NCBI RefSeq assembly: GCF_001050375.1
Contig: NZ_KQ130482.1
Coordinates: 326,954 to 390,953 of the forward strand
Length of the DNA: 64,000 bases
Direction of reading: 5' to 3'
From: Catenovulum maritimum
GTDB taxonomy: Bacteria; Pseudomonadota; Gammaproteobacteria; Enterobacterales; Alteromonadaceae
The notes under the pieces were generated by a model. That model did no database searches and had not been told where the DNA came from. It worked only from the letters and a program-made list of their open reading frames with translations. Made by a program: the position numbers and the translations under genes. Positions 17,221-25,891 of the stretch are shown here, piece after piece. The first letter of the stretch is position 1. Each line of letters starts with the position of its first letter.

Positions 17221-17598
17221 ATGAAAACCATAGGAAAGCTGGCTAAAGAACTAGACATAAACGTAGAAACAGTCCGATTCTATGAACGTAAAGGGCTAAT
17301 CGAACAGCCACCAAAACCTGATAGTGGTTACCGCATGTATGACAACACCCATGTCAGCCAACTTAAATTCATATTAAAAGCTAAAGCTTTAGGCTTTACA
17401 CTTGATGAAGTCGCTTCGCTTATGTCGATGAGTGGAAACTGTGCTGATGTAGAATCAATGGGTTTACAAAAACTTAAATTAATACGAGATAAAATTGCTG
17501 ACTTGCAGCGGCTAGAACATGTGATTCAAGATATGACAAACTCTTGTAAAGCCAACCAAGACCCTAATTCCTGTCCAATAATAAATTCGCTCAATTAG
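17221..17598 (+). CDS. merR: Mercury-responsive regulator MerR
   Basis: A 125-residue MerR-family regulator: winged helix LDINVETVRFYERKGLI and YRMYDNTHVSQLKFI, then the dimer helix. Three cysteines, C74, C109 and C118, have spacings of 35 and 9 residues, the same as the Hg(II)-binding C82/C117/C126 of Tn501 MerR, so Hg(II) is the predicted inducer. Unlike the classic divergent arrangement, the gene is upstream of and in the same direction as merC, with the operator between them. Codon use and AT content match neighbouring cargo. Confidence 0.88.
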   Translation: MKTIGKLAKELDINVETVRFYERKGLIEQPPKPDSGYRMYDNTHVSQLKFILKAKALGFTLDEVASLMSMSGNCADVESMGLQKLKLIRDKIADLQRLEHVIQDMTNSCKANQDPNSCPIINSLN

Positions 17599-17601
17599 CT
17601 G

Positions 17602-17633
17602 TTGACTCCGTACCTATGTACAGAGTTTAAACT
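17602..17633 (+). promoter_or_regulatory. MerR operator/promoter of merC
   Basis: TTGACT (17602-17607) and TTAAAC or TAAACT (17627-17633) are 19-20 bases apart, with the dyad CTCCGTAC-CTAT-GTACAGAG between, matching the mer operator plan (TCCGTAC...GTACGGA). It lies between merR and merC. Confidence 0.85.
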
Positions 17634-17654
17634 ACCTCAAAAGTAGAGGTAATT

Positions 17655-18044
17655 ATGATTAATAAAATTCTAGATAAAGTAGGCTCAGGTGGCATTTGGC
17701 TAGCCGCACTTAGCTGCACAGCATGTTTTCCAGCACTCGGTTCACTAGCATCAGCTCTAGGGCTTGGTTTCCTGTCTCATTTTGAAGGAATAGCGGTTAA
17801 TACCTTATTACCATTATTTGCTGCGCTCGCTTTATTTATCAACTCGTATAACTGGTATCAACATAAGCAAGTGGTAAGAGGCATATTAAGTGTTATTGGG
17901 CCAATTGCAGTATTGCTGACTCTTTTTCCGTTGTGGCAATACGACTGGAGCACTTACTTATTTTACTTTGGGATCACATGGATGGCATTTATGTCAGTGT
18001 TGGATATCATTAAGCCAGTTAAGGAACCCGTATGCAATATATAG
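17655..18044 (+). CDS. merC: MerC-family mercuric ion transporter
   Basis: A 129-residue inner-membrane protein with four hydrophobic segments (about 15-38, 45-62, 75-92 and 98-115). The first contains SCTACFPALGSLASALGLGF, the conserved cysteine pair (CxxCFP) that carries Hg(II) in MerC and MerT-like proteins. It brings Hg(II) into the cell, normally for reduction by MerA, but no merA is present nearby. It is driven by the MerR-type promoter at 17602-17633 and overlaps the next gene by 13 bases. Confidence 0.82.
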   Translation: MINKILDKVGSGGIWLAALSCTACFPALGSLASALGLGFLSHFEGIAVNTLLPLFAALALFINSYNWYQHKQVVRGILSVIGPIAVLLTLFPLWQYDWSTYLFYFGITWMAFMSVLDIIKPVKEPVCNI

Positions 18045-18250
18045 AATTCGAATCTAAGATTACTTGTCCCGAATGCGGATATAGTAAGGTCGAGGCCATG
18101 CCAACAAATGCCTGCCAGTGGTATTACGAATGTGAAGGGTGCAAAGCGTTACTCAAGCCATTAAAAGGTGATTGTTGCGTTTATTGCTCTTACGGGACCG
18201 TTAAATGCCCACCTATTCAAGAAGGAAGCAGTTGCTGCAATAAATCTTAA
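18032..18250 (+). CDS. GDCCVxC-domain protein of mercury modules
   Basis: A 72-residue cysteine-rich protein: CPECGYSK, CQWYYECEGC, then KGDCCVYCSYGTVKCPP and SSCCNKS. The GDCCVxC motif defines a small family often encoded beside merC/merT. Eleven or more cysteines suggest soft-metal or zinc binding; binding or delivery of Hg(II) is plausible but unproven. It overlaps merC by 13 bases and is therefore co-translated with it. Confidence 0.8.
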   Translation: MQYIEFESKITCPECGYSKVEAMPTNACQWYYECEGCKALLKPLKGDCCVYCSYGTVKCPPIQEGSSCCNKS

Positions 18251-18266
18251 GGTCTGCTTTTGGCAT

Positions 18267-18311
18267 AGAGCCGTCCTTCGGCTCTAAATTGTTTCTGTCC
18301 AAAAATGAGTC
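18267..18311 (+). repeat. Dispersed hairpin repeat, copy 2
   Basis: An AGAGCCG-TCCTT-CGGCTCT stem (18267-18285) continues into AAATTGTTTCTGTCCAAAAA and GAGTCAG, the same plan as the copy at 10293. It follows the GDCCVxC gene by 16 bases and may end its transcription, though there is no T-run. TTGGCACAAAGC at about 18375 echoes GTGGCACAAAGC at 10265. The rest of the gap to the convergent tnsC has no gene. Confidence 0.45.
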
Positions 18312-18451
18312 AGTGCGAGAGTCTGCTTTCGACCATTTGAGCCTTAGCTATAATCAAAGTTGATAGACCGCTATTGGCACAAAGCAGAGCTATCTTCCAA
18401 TTTATTCAAAAGTTATTTGTCGGACAGATTTTATTAAACTCGAACCTAGAA

Positions 18452-19462
18452 TTAAAAAAGATCATCTATGGTAATTTTTTTATCCTTAGAGTTAACTTTT
18501 CTTTGGTCAAGAATTGTTTCCCAACCAGCATTTTGATCGGGTTCAATTATGTCGTTTAAATCAATGTGTGAAAGAGAAAATGGGTTTTCTTTTCCTAATT
18601 TCAGCAGTTCAGCTGCATATTGTAGTGATTTTATACTGAGTTGATGTTCATTTGCTTTAAGTGATTTTTTAACTGCATAATTAATCAATAGCATTATTTG
18701 ACGCAAATTTCCTTTCGATGCAACATAAATCGCTTTTGCAATATTTGGGTCACTTGCTAAGCTGGATATTTTATCGAAGGGAAGCGCTTTATCAATTGCG
18801 TTAATAAAGCTTAAATAATATTCACGATTCTTTTTCGATTTGATTCTGAACGGCTCCAAACATTGGCGTAATAAAAATCTACCCGACAATTGTTTATTGG
18901 CTTGGAGGATAAGCTCTGAATATGGTAACCCGAATAAAATGATTGGGATTTTCACTCTTATTATTAGCATCTTTAACCAATCCGCGACGCGAAATAATAC
19001 TTTTTTAGATTTAAATTCAATCATATGCTGAAATTCGTCAATTATAATCATTTCAACGCCACAGTTTTTAATCAGTATACAAAGTTTCGCTGTTAATTCG
19101 ATAATATTGTTAGTTTTAGAGTAAAAAGGGTCTCCAAGATCGTATAGTAATTGTTGAGCGGCTGACACTGGCGTCGCGTTTTCTGGTAAAGTCGTTGAAA
19201 GAAGAGGGATTTTCGATGAGTTGATAGTTTCAACAGGAGGTATTTGTTTAATATAATGCTCAATTAAAGTCGTTTTACCTGCACCAGTATCGCCTGTAAC
19301 TAACATACACAATGGGTCGTTTGTTACCTTACTGTCCTGACAGCAATCATCCATTAGTTCTAGTATTTCTTTGAGCTTGGGAGTCAGTACAAAGATGGAT
19401 TTTAAATTCACTGCAATGTTATTAGGTTGCATTGATTGGCTGTTAGAAGTTAGGTTAACCAT
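18452..19462 (-). CDS. tnsC: Tn7-like transposition ATPase TnsC
   Basis: A 336-residue AAA+ protein: Walker A GDTGAGKT (57-64), Walker B MIIIDEFQH (138-146), sensor motif PIILFGLPYSELI, and an arginine-containing segment after LSGRFLL. The size and motif layout fit the compact TnsC of type I-F3 Tn7-like elements, much shorter than Tn7 TnsC. It would polymerise on target DNA and link a target selector (TniQ-Cascade or TnsD-like) to TnsAB. The start overlaps the end of tnsB by 8 bases. No tniQ follows it, as in I-F3 elements where tniQ sits with the cas genes. Confidence 0.9.
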   Translation of the reverse strand: MVNLTSNSQSMQPNNIAVNLKSIFVLTPKLKEILELMDDCCQDSKVTNDPLCMLVTGDTGAGKTTLIEHYIKQIPPVETINSSKIPLLSTTLPENATPVSAAQQLLYDLGDPFYSKTNNIIELTAKLCILIKNCGVEMIIIDEFQHMIEFKSKKVLFRVADWLKMLIIRVKIPIILFGLPYSELILQANKQLSGRFLLRQCLEPFRIKSKKNREYYLSFINAIDKALPFDKISSLASDPNIAKAIYVASKGNLRQIMLLINYAVKKSLKANEHQLSIKSLQYAAELLKLGKENPFSLSHIDLNDIIEPDQNAGWETILDQRKVNSKDKKITIDDLF

Positions 19463-21287
19463 CTTCTATTACCGAGGTCCAATTATCATCAAAACTCCAG
19501 TCATCATCAGATTCTGTTGGGGTTGCAGCTTTCTCTGAGTTTTTGACTAGTGCCACATTATTATCTTTTTCAATATACCTGCTGGCGCGCTTTTTACCTG
19601 TTATTTTTGTTTTTTTACTGGAGATAGATTCCTCAATTATGCTTCGTATTTTAATACGGGCTTCAATCAAGTCATTGATATCGAAATTCTCTTTTACGTG
19701 CTTACGTAAATATTTGACATGTAGTTTATGAGACCATAAAGATAAACCATTTGTGTATTCAGTATCGACAGCGGGCACTATAATATATATTTCTTTTGAT
19801 TGGTCTAAAACATAGATGAAACTAAGATCCTCGGGGTTATATTTTATCTGTACAGAATGATCTCCGTGAGTAGCTCTCATTAGTGCTAATTCATCACTAT
19901 GGTATCGCAAGTAATTGAATGTAATACCTTCTTTACGTAATCGACCTGATTTGATGTGGCCGAGATGGAAGTCTAACTCTTGCTCGGAGCCTTCAAACTC
20001 CATAGGCGGAAATTTAGTGACTGCCTTTCTCCAAGAAACAGATGGTATATTGGTATTCCTGCTATTGGGTGAATTTAGATAAACATCCACAACCCATGTA
20101 GCAACGATTTCTTTCAAAGCAGACAATGTTAAAACTGAAAAATTTTGAGAGTTATAGTCTTCACGTTCAAAAATATTTGAAAATGACTTACCTGGTATCT
20201 CTGTAAATATCTCACGATTTAGAGTGCCAAAATATCGTTCAATATTAGGCTTACGCCAAGGTTTCGATTTTCCGTGATGTTTTATATCTATATTTAATTC
20301 AAAACATATGTTATCAAAAATAGGGCTCCAGAATTCAGTAGCATTGTCCACCACTATTTGTTCAGGGATGCCAGAGCACAGCCACTCATTTTTGATTTGA
20401 GGATAAGTTTTTTTTAGCCAGGTTTTAGGGAGGATTGCATTTTTTAACGCGTAGGCAACAGATACTAAGCTAGGGGGTTCAAAGCCAATGTAATACCCAA
20501 TTATCGATTTTGTGCAGTTATCATATAACGCAGTCAAATAGGGTCTACCTATTGGAAGCATATATTCATCATCAATAATAAATAGGTCTAAAGGTGTATG
20601 GTCGATCTCAACATGTTCGAGTACTCTTGTACTCTTGATTATCATGCCGACTTTTTGAAATTCTTGATCGGCTTTTCTTTTTCCTTTTATTGCGGCCATC
20701 TTGTCATATGGAGAAACAGCATTAAATCGTTTTCTTAGCGTTTCATAAGAGGGGGTTAACAGTTTAGCCCCTGTATTTTTATTATACAGAAAAATTACCT
20801 CTTCTAGATACCTATGTCCGCTTGCTATCGAAGGACGTTCAGCGCACAGCAGCCTCTTTAGAGCCTTTTGAATGAATTCTTCTGTTAACTCAGGCACTTT
20901 AGCAGAGCTGTTACCTGTTTTTTTACGAGGTATAAGCGCAACTATTTTTCGCCCCGACTTTTGAAAAGCGTCGTGCCATCTAGCTATGGTACGCCAGTTT
21001 GGCTTTTCACCTCCCAAACTTAAATGGATTTTTGATAGAGGAGCATCTAGTGATTTTTGCGAGAAAGTATGGATATTGAGATGATATAATTCTTTTAACC
21101 AAGAGTGTCTGTAAATTGCAATTTGCTGTGCTTCCTCCGAAAATGCGGTGATGTCAGTAAACTCTATATCATTGCCAAGCTTTGAAATTTCTACCGTAGC
21201 TTCTTGTATCTTCTCTTCATCCGATGAGGGGTTATTACTTCCAGTGAAAAAAGAATCAAATGAGCTGGCCATTGTAAACGAGCTCAC
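19455..21287 (-). CDS. tnsB: Tn7-like DDE transposase TnsB
   Basis: A 610-residue retroviral-integrase-fold transposase that cuts and joins the 3' ends and binds the repeated end boxes. Helix-turn-helix region at about 95-190; catalytic D229 (HVEIDHTPLD), D314 (IVVDNATEFW) and E350 (KPNIERYFGTLNRE); then a Mu-transposase-type C-terminal barrel (LRKEGITFNYLRYHSDEL) and an acidic tail (DDDWSFDDNW) that may contact TnsC. It overlaps tnsA by 32 bases and tnsC by 8, forming a tight operon read inward from the transposon end. Confidence 0.93.
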   Translation of the reverse strand: MSSFTMASSFDSFFTGSNNPSSDEEKIQEATVEISKLGNDIEFTDITAFSEEAQQIAIYRHSWLKELYHLNIHTFSQKSLDAPLSKIHLSLGGEKPNWRTIARWHDAFQKSGRKIVALIPRKKTGNSSAKVPELTEEFIQKALKRLLCAERPSIASGHRYLEEVIFLYNKNTGAKLLTPSYETLRKRFNAVSPYDKMAAIKGKRKADQEFQKVGMIIKSTRVLEHVEIDHTPLDLFIIDDEYMLPIGRPYLTALYDNCTKSIIGYYIGFEPPSLVSVAYALKNAILPKTWLKKTYPQIKNEWLCSGIPEQIVVDNATEFWSPIFDNICFELNIDIKHHGKSKPWRKPNIERYFGTLNREIFTEIPGKSFSNIFEREDYNSQNFSVLTLSALKEIVATWVVDVYLNSPNSRNTNIPSVSWRKAVTKFPPMEFEGSEQELDFHLGHIKSGRLRKEGITFNYLRYHSDELALMRATHGDHSVQIKYNPEDLSFIYVLDQSKEIYIIVPAVDTEYTNGLSLWSHKLHVKYLRKHVKENFDINDLIEARIKIRSIIEESISSKKTKITGKKRASRYIEKDNNVALVKNSEKAATPTESDDDWSFDDNWTSVIEDG

Positions 21288-21906
21288 TATCCAATGCTAA
21301 AGGTTTTAACAGGTTTGATTGCAAGATATCTTTTGCCAATAGGTCTGCAATTGAAGGGATGATCTCTGAAAAAGAAGTGTTTGTTTTTTCAATAAGATCA
21401 GATAATTTGAACTTTTCAGCAGCTGTTATGAGTTTTAATAGCTGCTTTTGAAATTGACTTAGATAGTTGTGAATTCTTTGGTATCTGTGAAGTAATTTTA
21501 AATTATTGAGGAGAGGCGCTTGCCTAATTTGTTTATCAGTTATTAGTTCTAATTTTTTCCCTAAAGTGAGTGATGCGGCCTGCATTGCCTGGAATTTTAG
21601 TCGAAATTCATCAGAGATAGTTAAACCGTATGGTTTTACTTCATAAAAGATTTCTTCTCCAGTACGTATTCTAACTATAAAGTCAGGGGTATAACTATGG
21701 GATTTGCCATTTAACTCGTATTTGAAACCCAGAGGCTGTTCTTTAAATGCAGTTATCTGGCTAGCAAATTCGAAATGAAAGCATGCGTCATATTCCAGAC
21801 AGGATTCAACTCGCATAATCCGGTTGCATTTTTGGCTTGAAAATTTATTGATATTCTTACAAGTCGATTTTTGTATAACACGTTCGTACATTTGCATTTT
21901 AACCAA
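21256..21906 (-). CDS. tnsA: Tn7-like endonuclease TnsA
   Basis: A 216-residue protein with a type II restriction enzyme-like fold that cleaves the 5' strands so that transposition is cut-and-paste. Catalytic pattern: E38 (SCLEYDACFHFEF), D75 (SYTPDF), E89 and K91 (YEVKPYG), matching the E/D/ExK set of Tn7 TnsA. The C-terminal half is helical (TnsA_C). The start chosen is the first ATG (21904-21906); two further ATGs within six codons are possible. It is the first gene inside the transposon end, as in Tn7, with 87 bases to the terminal nucleotide. Confidence 0.9.
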   Translation of the reverse strand: MVKMQMYERVIQKSTCKNINKFSSQKCNRIMRVESCLEYDACFHFEFASQITAFKEQPLGFKYELNGKSHSYTPDFIVRIRTGEEIFYEVKPYGLTISDEFRLKFQAMQAASLTLGKKLELITDKQIRQAPLLNNLKLLHRYQRIHNYLSQFQKQLLKLITAAEKFKLSDLIEKTNTSFSEIIPSIADLLAKDILQSNLLKPLALDSELVYNGQLI

Positions 21907-21944
21907 AATGTAATAAACTTACGTAAGAATTGTTCAAAAAATAG

Positions 21945-21993
21945 GCTTTTTCAAGTTATGGTTGTGATTTGTCAGCTTATGGTTGTATCAACA
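21945..21993 (-). mobile_element. Right end of the Tn7-like (I-F3-type) transposon
   Basis: Read inward on the minus strand from 21993 the sequence is TGTTGATACAACCATAAGC, then a second box CACAACCATAACTTG about 25 bases further in. The TGT terminus and repeated ACAACCATAA boxes match, from memory, the TnsB-site pattern at ends of I-F3 CRISPR-associated transposons such as Tn6677. Outside it, 21994-21998 (AAATA) would be the 5-base target duplication; the partner copy is not in the window. The end lies 17 bases beyond the 3' end of ffs. Confidence 0.82.
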
Positions 21994-22010
21994 AAATATT
22001 AAAAAATTTG

Positions 22011-22123
22011 GGTGGTAACCTTACCAGCTACACCTCGGCACATGAGTCATCTGCTGTGGCTGCTCCCTTCCGGGCCTGACCAAGTTCACAAACTATCATT
22101 GCGAGGGAACCAATAAGGTCACC
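22011..22123 (-). ncRNA. ffs: 4.5S RNA (signal recognition particle RNA)
   Basis: A hairpin RNA of about 113 bases on the minus strand. It contains the universally conserved SRP core: CAGGCCCGGAAGGGAGCAGC (apical GGAAG tetraloop region) and the asymmetric loop segment, closed by the 5' GGTGACC and 3' GGTTACC ends. It scaffolds Ffh for co-translational targeting of membrane proteins. A TTGATA/GATAAT promoter with a 16-base spacer is visible on the minus strand at about 22146-22173. The T-run directly after its 3' end (22001-22009) serves as terminator and was preserved by the adjacent transposon insertion. Confidence 0.95.
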
Positions 22124-22311
22124 ATAATGTGGACGAGTGCATTATCCATAATGTACTTAATTTATCAAGGCTTATTATTCGTTTATGGTTCGATCGCTTA
22201 ATATTGCAGCAATATGCTAGATATCTATGGGGTTAGTAACTCGCAATTGTGAATCTTTTGGGTATAATCGACCCATATTTTTTCATCACGAATTTAGCAT
22301 AGAGCGAGATA

Positions 22312-23601
22312 ATGGAAAGTTTAACCATTCAGCCAATCTCCCACGTTAGTGGCGAGGTGACCATTCCAGGTTCAAAAAGTTTATCCAACCGTATTTTATT
22401 ATTAGCGGCGTTAGCCCAAGGCGAAACGCACATTACCAATTTATTAGACAGTGATGATATTCGTCATATGTTAAATGCACTTAAAATTTTGGGTGTGGAT
22501 TATAAATTATCTGAAGATAAATCAGAATGTACTGTAACAGGCGTTGCGGGTGCGTTAAATTTTGATGGTGCGGCAGAGTTATTCTTAGGTAATGCAGGTA
22601 CGGCTATGCGTCCACTTGCTGCTGCTTTATGTCTTGGTAATGGTGAGTTCACTTTAACTGGTGAGCCAAGAATGTTTGAACGTCCAATCGGGCATTTAGT
22701 CGATGCACTAAATCAAGTTGGTGCTGATATTCAGTATTTGAAAGACGAAGGTTTCCCACCACTTAAAATTAATGCTAAAGGCTTAACGGGTGGCCGAGTT
22801 GAGATTCAAGGTAGTATTTCGAGTCAATTTTTAACTGCGTTATTGATGGCTGCGCCATTAGCAACGGGTGATATGGAAATTGTGGTTATTGATGAATTAG
22901 TTTCTAAGCCTTATATCGAAATTACTTTGCATTTAATGCAGCAATTTGGCATTGAGGTGGAAAATGATAATTTCCAAACTTTCCGTGTTAAAGGTAACCA
23001 AACTTATCAAGCTCCGGGCCGTATTTTAGTGGAAGGCGATGCGTCTTCTGCTTCATACTTTTTAGCAGCTGCTGCAATTAAAGGCGGTACAATTAAAGTA
23101 AATGGCGTCGGTAATAAGAGCGTGCAAGGCGATGCAAGATTTGCTGAAGTACTTGAAATGATGGGTGCAAAGGTTGAGTGGGCTGATGAGTCTATTACAG
23201 TAACTGGCACAGGTCAGCTTAAAGCGGTTGATGTTGATTTAAATCACATCCCAGATGCGGCAATGACAATTGCCACAGCGGCTTTGTTTGCTGAAGGCAC
23301 AACTGCGATTCGTAATATTTATAACTGGCGCGTAAAAGAAACGGATCGCTTATATGCGATGGCAACTGAGCTACGTAAAGTAGGTGCGACAGTTGAAGAA
23401 GGTGAAGATTACATTGTTATTGTGCCGCCAGCTGAAATTACAACAGCTGCGATTGATACTTATGATGATCACCGTATTGCTATGTGTTTTTCGTTAGCGG
23501 CTATGGGTAAAAACCCTATGATTATTAACGATCCAAAATGTACGCGTAAAACTTTCCCGACTTATTTTGATTTATTCGAGTCTGTTGTTACTCGTAGCTA
23601 A
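22312..23601 (+). CDS. aroA: 3-phosphoshikimate 1-carboxyvinyltransferase (EPSP synthase)
   Basis: A 429-residue enzyme of the shikimate pathway joining phosphoenolpyruvate to shikimate-3-phosphate. Class I signatures: PGSKSLSNR (20-28), [13 protein letters not shown] near residue 90, [41 protein letters not shown], the active-site [12 protein letters not shown] and NWRVKETDR, and [11 protein letters not shown]. Length is normal. A TATAAT box at 22263-22268 lies 44 bases upstream, with no clear -35. Core chromosomal gene; it marks the flank of the transposon together with ffs. Confidence 0.97.
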   Translation: MESLTIQPISHVSGEVTIPGSKSLSNRILLLAALAQGETHITNLLDSDDIRHMLNALKILGVDYKLSEDKSECTVTGVAGALNFDGAAELFLGNAGTAMRPLAAALCLGNGEFTLTGEPRMFERPIGHLVDALNQVGADIQYLKDEGFPPLKINAKGLTGGRVEIQGSISSQFLTALLMAAPLATGDMEIVVIDELVSKPYIEITLHLMQQFGIEVENDNFQTFRVKGNQTYQAPGRILVEGDASSASYFLAAAAIKGGTIKVNGVGNKSVQGDARFAEVLEMMGAKVEWADESITVTGTGQLKAVDVDLNHIPDAAMTIATAALFAEGTTAIRNIYNWRVKETDRLYAMATELRKVGATVEEGEDYIVIVPPAEITTAAIDTYDDHRIAMCFSLAAMGKNPMIINDPKCTRKTFPTYFDLFESVVTRS

Positions 23602-23607
23602 TCATTT

Positions 23608-23640
23608 AAAAGTGATATGGTTAATTGCCATATCACTTTT
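23608..23640. terminator. Terminator between aroA and the cytochrome gene
   Basis: A 13-pair stem AAAAGTGATATGG / CCATATCACTTTT with a 7-base loop, followed by GCTTTTC. Symmetric A and T flanks suit both the plus-strand aroA and the convergent minus-strand gene. Confidence 0.85.
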
Positions 23641-23695
23641 GCTTTTCTTGGTTTATCCCAGTTCAAAAATAATATACAGATAAACTCGCCTTAGG

Positions 23696-25891
23696 TTAAA
23701 GACTCTTCATATACTCTACGAGTAACCATCTCTCATCATCTGTTAGTGCAGGTAAAATATTACCATCACTGAGTGTAATATCTTGTGTGCCGTACTCGTG
23801 TCCAGCGTTGCTGTTGGCGACTTTACTTGTATCAAATACAAAGCCTTCATAACCTTGGCTAACAAAGCCGACTTTGACTGGATCAAATTTTCGGCTACCG
23901 ACAATAAACTGTTCAGGTCGACATGTTTCTTGCTGAAATTTAGCTGGGCTGCATTTTGGTAGCAGTAATTGGTATAAACTGGGCACCGAGCCATTGTGTA
24001 AATAAGGCGCTGTTGCCCAAATGCCATTAAGCGGTCTTGCTTTGTATGCATTAAGAGATGCAAAAGGATCGGCAGTTGTATCTGCTTGGTAGTTACCGCG
24101 CTTAATGCTTTCTTTGATGTCGTTATCAAAAAATGTTGCACCTAGGTTGTATACCCAGTCTAACCATTTATTGACTAGCCCTTTATCTGGATCTGGTGTT
24201 GCGACTACGTTTTTAGTTGCACTGGTTAGTATGCTGGCAACTGCTGTTTTTTCTTCTAATAAAATATTGCCAACTTCTGTGGGTAAGTAAATGCCTTCGA
24301 CTATGCCAGAGTAGCCGGTATAACTTGTGCTATTTTTGGCCATTTGGCTATCCGTTTGTATTTCACTTAACTGACTCATTTGCGCGACTACTTTGCGATT
24401 TGGGTTATCTCTTTCAATTCCTAAATGGCAACTTTGGCAATGTTGAACGAAGAGTTTTTTACCGAGTTTAGCTTTTGTTTTGTCTATTTTAGGCAATACA
24501 GCTTCAGGCCAAATAGGGGATTGCAGCGATTTTAATTGGGACTCTATCAGTCTTAAATTATTTACGTCGACAGACGAAGTAAAATCAGTATAGGCTCCGT
24601 TTTCGTTTTTTACTTGGTTGCCCAAAAGCGTAGAAAAATTCCAGCCTTGGCGCTCTTTCCAATCTAGAATTGCGAAAACGCCCATGACTTCGCCTGTGTT
24701 ACGCCCAACCGCACCGACACCTGCGTTAGCAGCAATACCATTCCATTGTACATAGTCGTGTTGCGCTATATCCCATAAAAAGGGGTATGAGACAGGCGCA
24801 TTTGCTGGGTTAAACAGTTCGTCTTTTAATTGTCTCAGTTGGTTCAAACTCGCTAATTGTTGTTTTTGTGATTCGCTGTCGGTTGTTGGAGCATTTAAGT
24901 TTAAATCAGCCACAAAGGTTTCTAGCAAATGGGTGATTTCATTTGAGTTGACTATGCCGTTGTCGAGTTTCGCTAAAACTTGCTCTGCATCTTGCTCGGG
25001 CAGGGCGTTATTAATGGCTTTGGTTAGGTGTTTTTTGTTGAGTGTATGCTGTAATACTCTGTTAAATATACGGCCAAAGGCATCTAATCTAGCATAGCCG
25101 TATTGAGTCGCGCTGCGGTTAACAAAATTGTATAAGCTGACTTGAGTTGCGTATTTTTTAAGATCTTCTTCTACTTGTTCTGAGGTGTCGTACTGGCTGG
25201 TTTCTAGTATGCTTTTTTCTTGGTTTGCTAACAAAATACGCTCGATAAAGCGCGCTTTTTTACTCGGTTGATTCAGGGTTGTGGTGAGCGCAGCTTCTAG
25301 CTCTATCATGAATTGATCCATATTGGCCATAGCAGGTGCACCATCAACTCGGATCGCAGTTTTGTTATATACAATTTGGTTGGTGTGACAGGCGGCGCAG
25401 GTGAAGCCTAAATAAGTTTTATCTTGATATGTGTCTTTTACCATGCCCAAAGGCAGCGCATCTGGATTTAATTTACTTGCTTGCTGAGGAATGTAACGAT
25501 ACTTGTCCATATTGGCGTTAGCGCGGAATAGTTGTTCGCTACTTGCTTGTTCTATATGAATAAAAAAGTCATACGGAAGTAGGGCAGAGCCTTGGGTTGC
25601 ATTGTAGTACCACATGCTTTGCTCGGTTGACCAGCCTTGCCATTTCTGCCCTGTAGCAGTGTTTTGTGAATCCCAATCGCTAAAGTTTTCACTTGGGTAA
25701 ACTAGAGTAAAACCGTCGCCAAATTGGCTTTCGGATAAAATTTCGGCCCCTCTGTTAGGTGCGTTGTCGCTAAACATTGCTTGGTATTTCCAGCTTAAAG
25801 AAAAACCAGTAATGATGACTAATGCAATTAATAAAACGCCAATGGATTTACTGGCTGCTTTTAAATGAGGAAATTTTCTTGGGTTTGTCAT
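23696..25891 (-). CDS. Di-heme c-type cytochrome (RoxA/di-heme peroxidase-like)
   Basis: A 731-residue exported protein with an N-terminal membrane anchor or signal (about 15-33). Two covalent heme sites: CAACH (C165-H169) and CQSCH at about residue 485, plus conserved stretches GVGAVGRNTGEVMGVFAILD and GIWATAPYLHNGSVPSLYQL, typical of the large di-heme cytochromes related to RoxA rubber oxygenases and to cytochrome c peroxidases. Its substrate is unknown, and the RoxA likeness is a pattern match by size and motif spacing. The next minus-strand gene upstream (double HtrA-like) is 69 bases away, so the two may be cotranscribed. Confidence 0.75.
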   Translation of the reverse strand: MTNPRKFPHLKAASKSIGVLLIALVIITGFSLSWKYQAMFSDNAPNRGAEILSESQFGDGFTLVYPSENFSDWDSQNTATGQKWQGWSTEQSMWYYNATQGSALLPYDFFIHIEQASSEQLFRANANMDKYRYIPQQASKLNPDALPLGMVKDTYQDKTYLGFTCAACHTNQIVYNKTAIRVDGAPAMANMDQFMIELEAALTTTLNQPSKKARFIERILLANQEKSILETSQYDTSEQVEEDLKKYATQVSLYNFVNRSATQYGYARLDAFGRIFNRVLQHTLNKKHLTKAINNALPEQDAEQVLAKLDNGIVNSNEITHLLETFVADLNLNAPTTDSESQKQQLASLNQLRQLKDELFNPANAPVSYPFLWDIAQHDYVQWNGIAANAGVGAVGRNTGEVMGVFAILDWKERQGWNFSTLLGNQVKNENGAYTDFTSSVDVNNLRLIESQLKSLQSPIWPEAVLPKIDKTKAKLGKKLFVQHCQSCHLGIERDNPNRKVVAQMSQLSEIQTDSQMAKNSTSYTGYSGIVEGIYLPTEVGNILLEEKTAVASILTSATKNVVATPDPDKGLVNKWLDWVYNLGATFFDNDIKESIKRGNYQADTTADPFASLNAYKARPLNGIWATAPYLHNGSVPSLYQLLLPKCSPAKFQQETCRPEQFIVGSRKFDPVKVGFVSQGYEGFVFDTSKVANSNAGHEYGTQDITLSDGNILPALTDDERWLLVEYMKSL

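Noticed and set aside
18374-18559. Plus-strand frame of 61 codons between the mercury genes and tnsC.
   Set aside because: Its second half is antisense to the end of tnsC, and no motif is visible.
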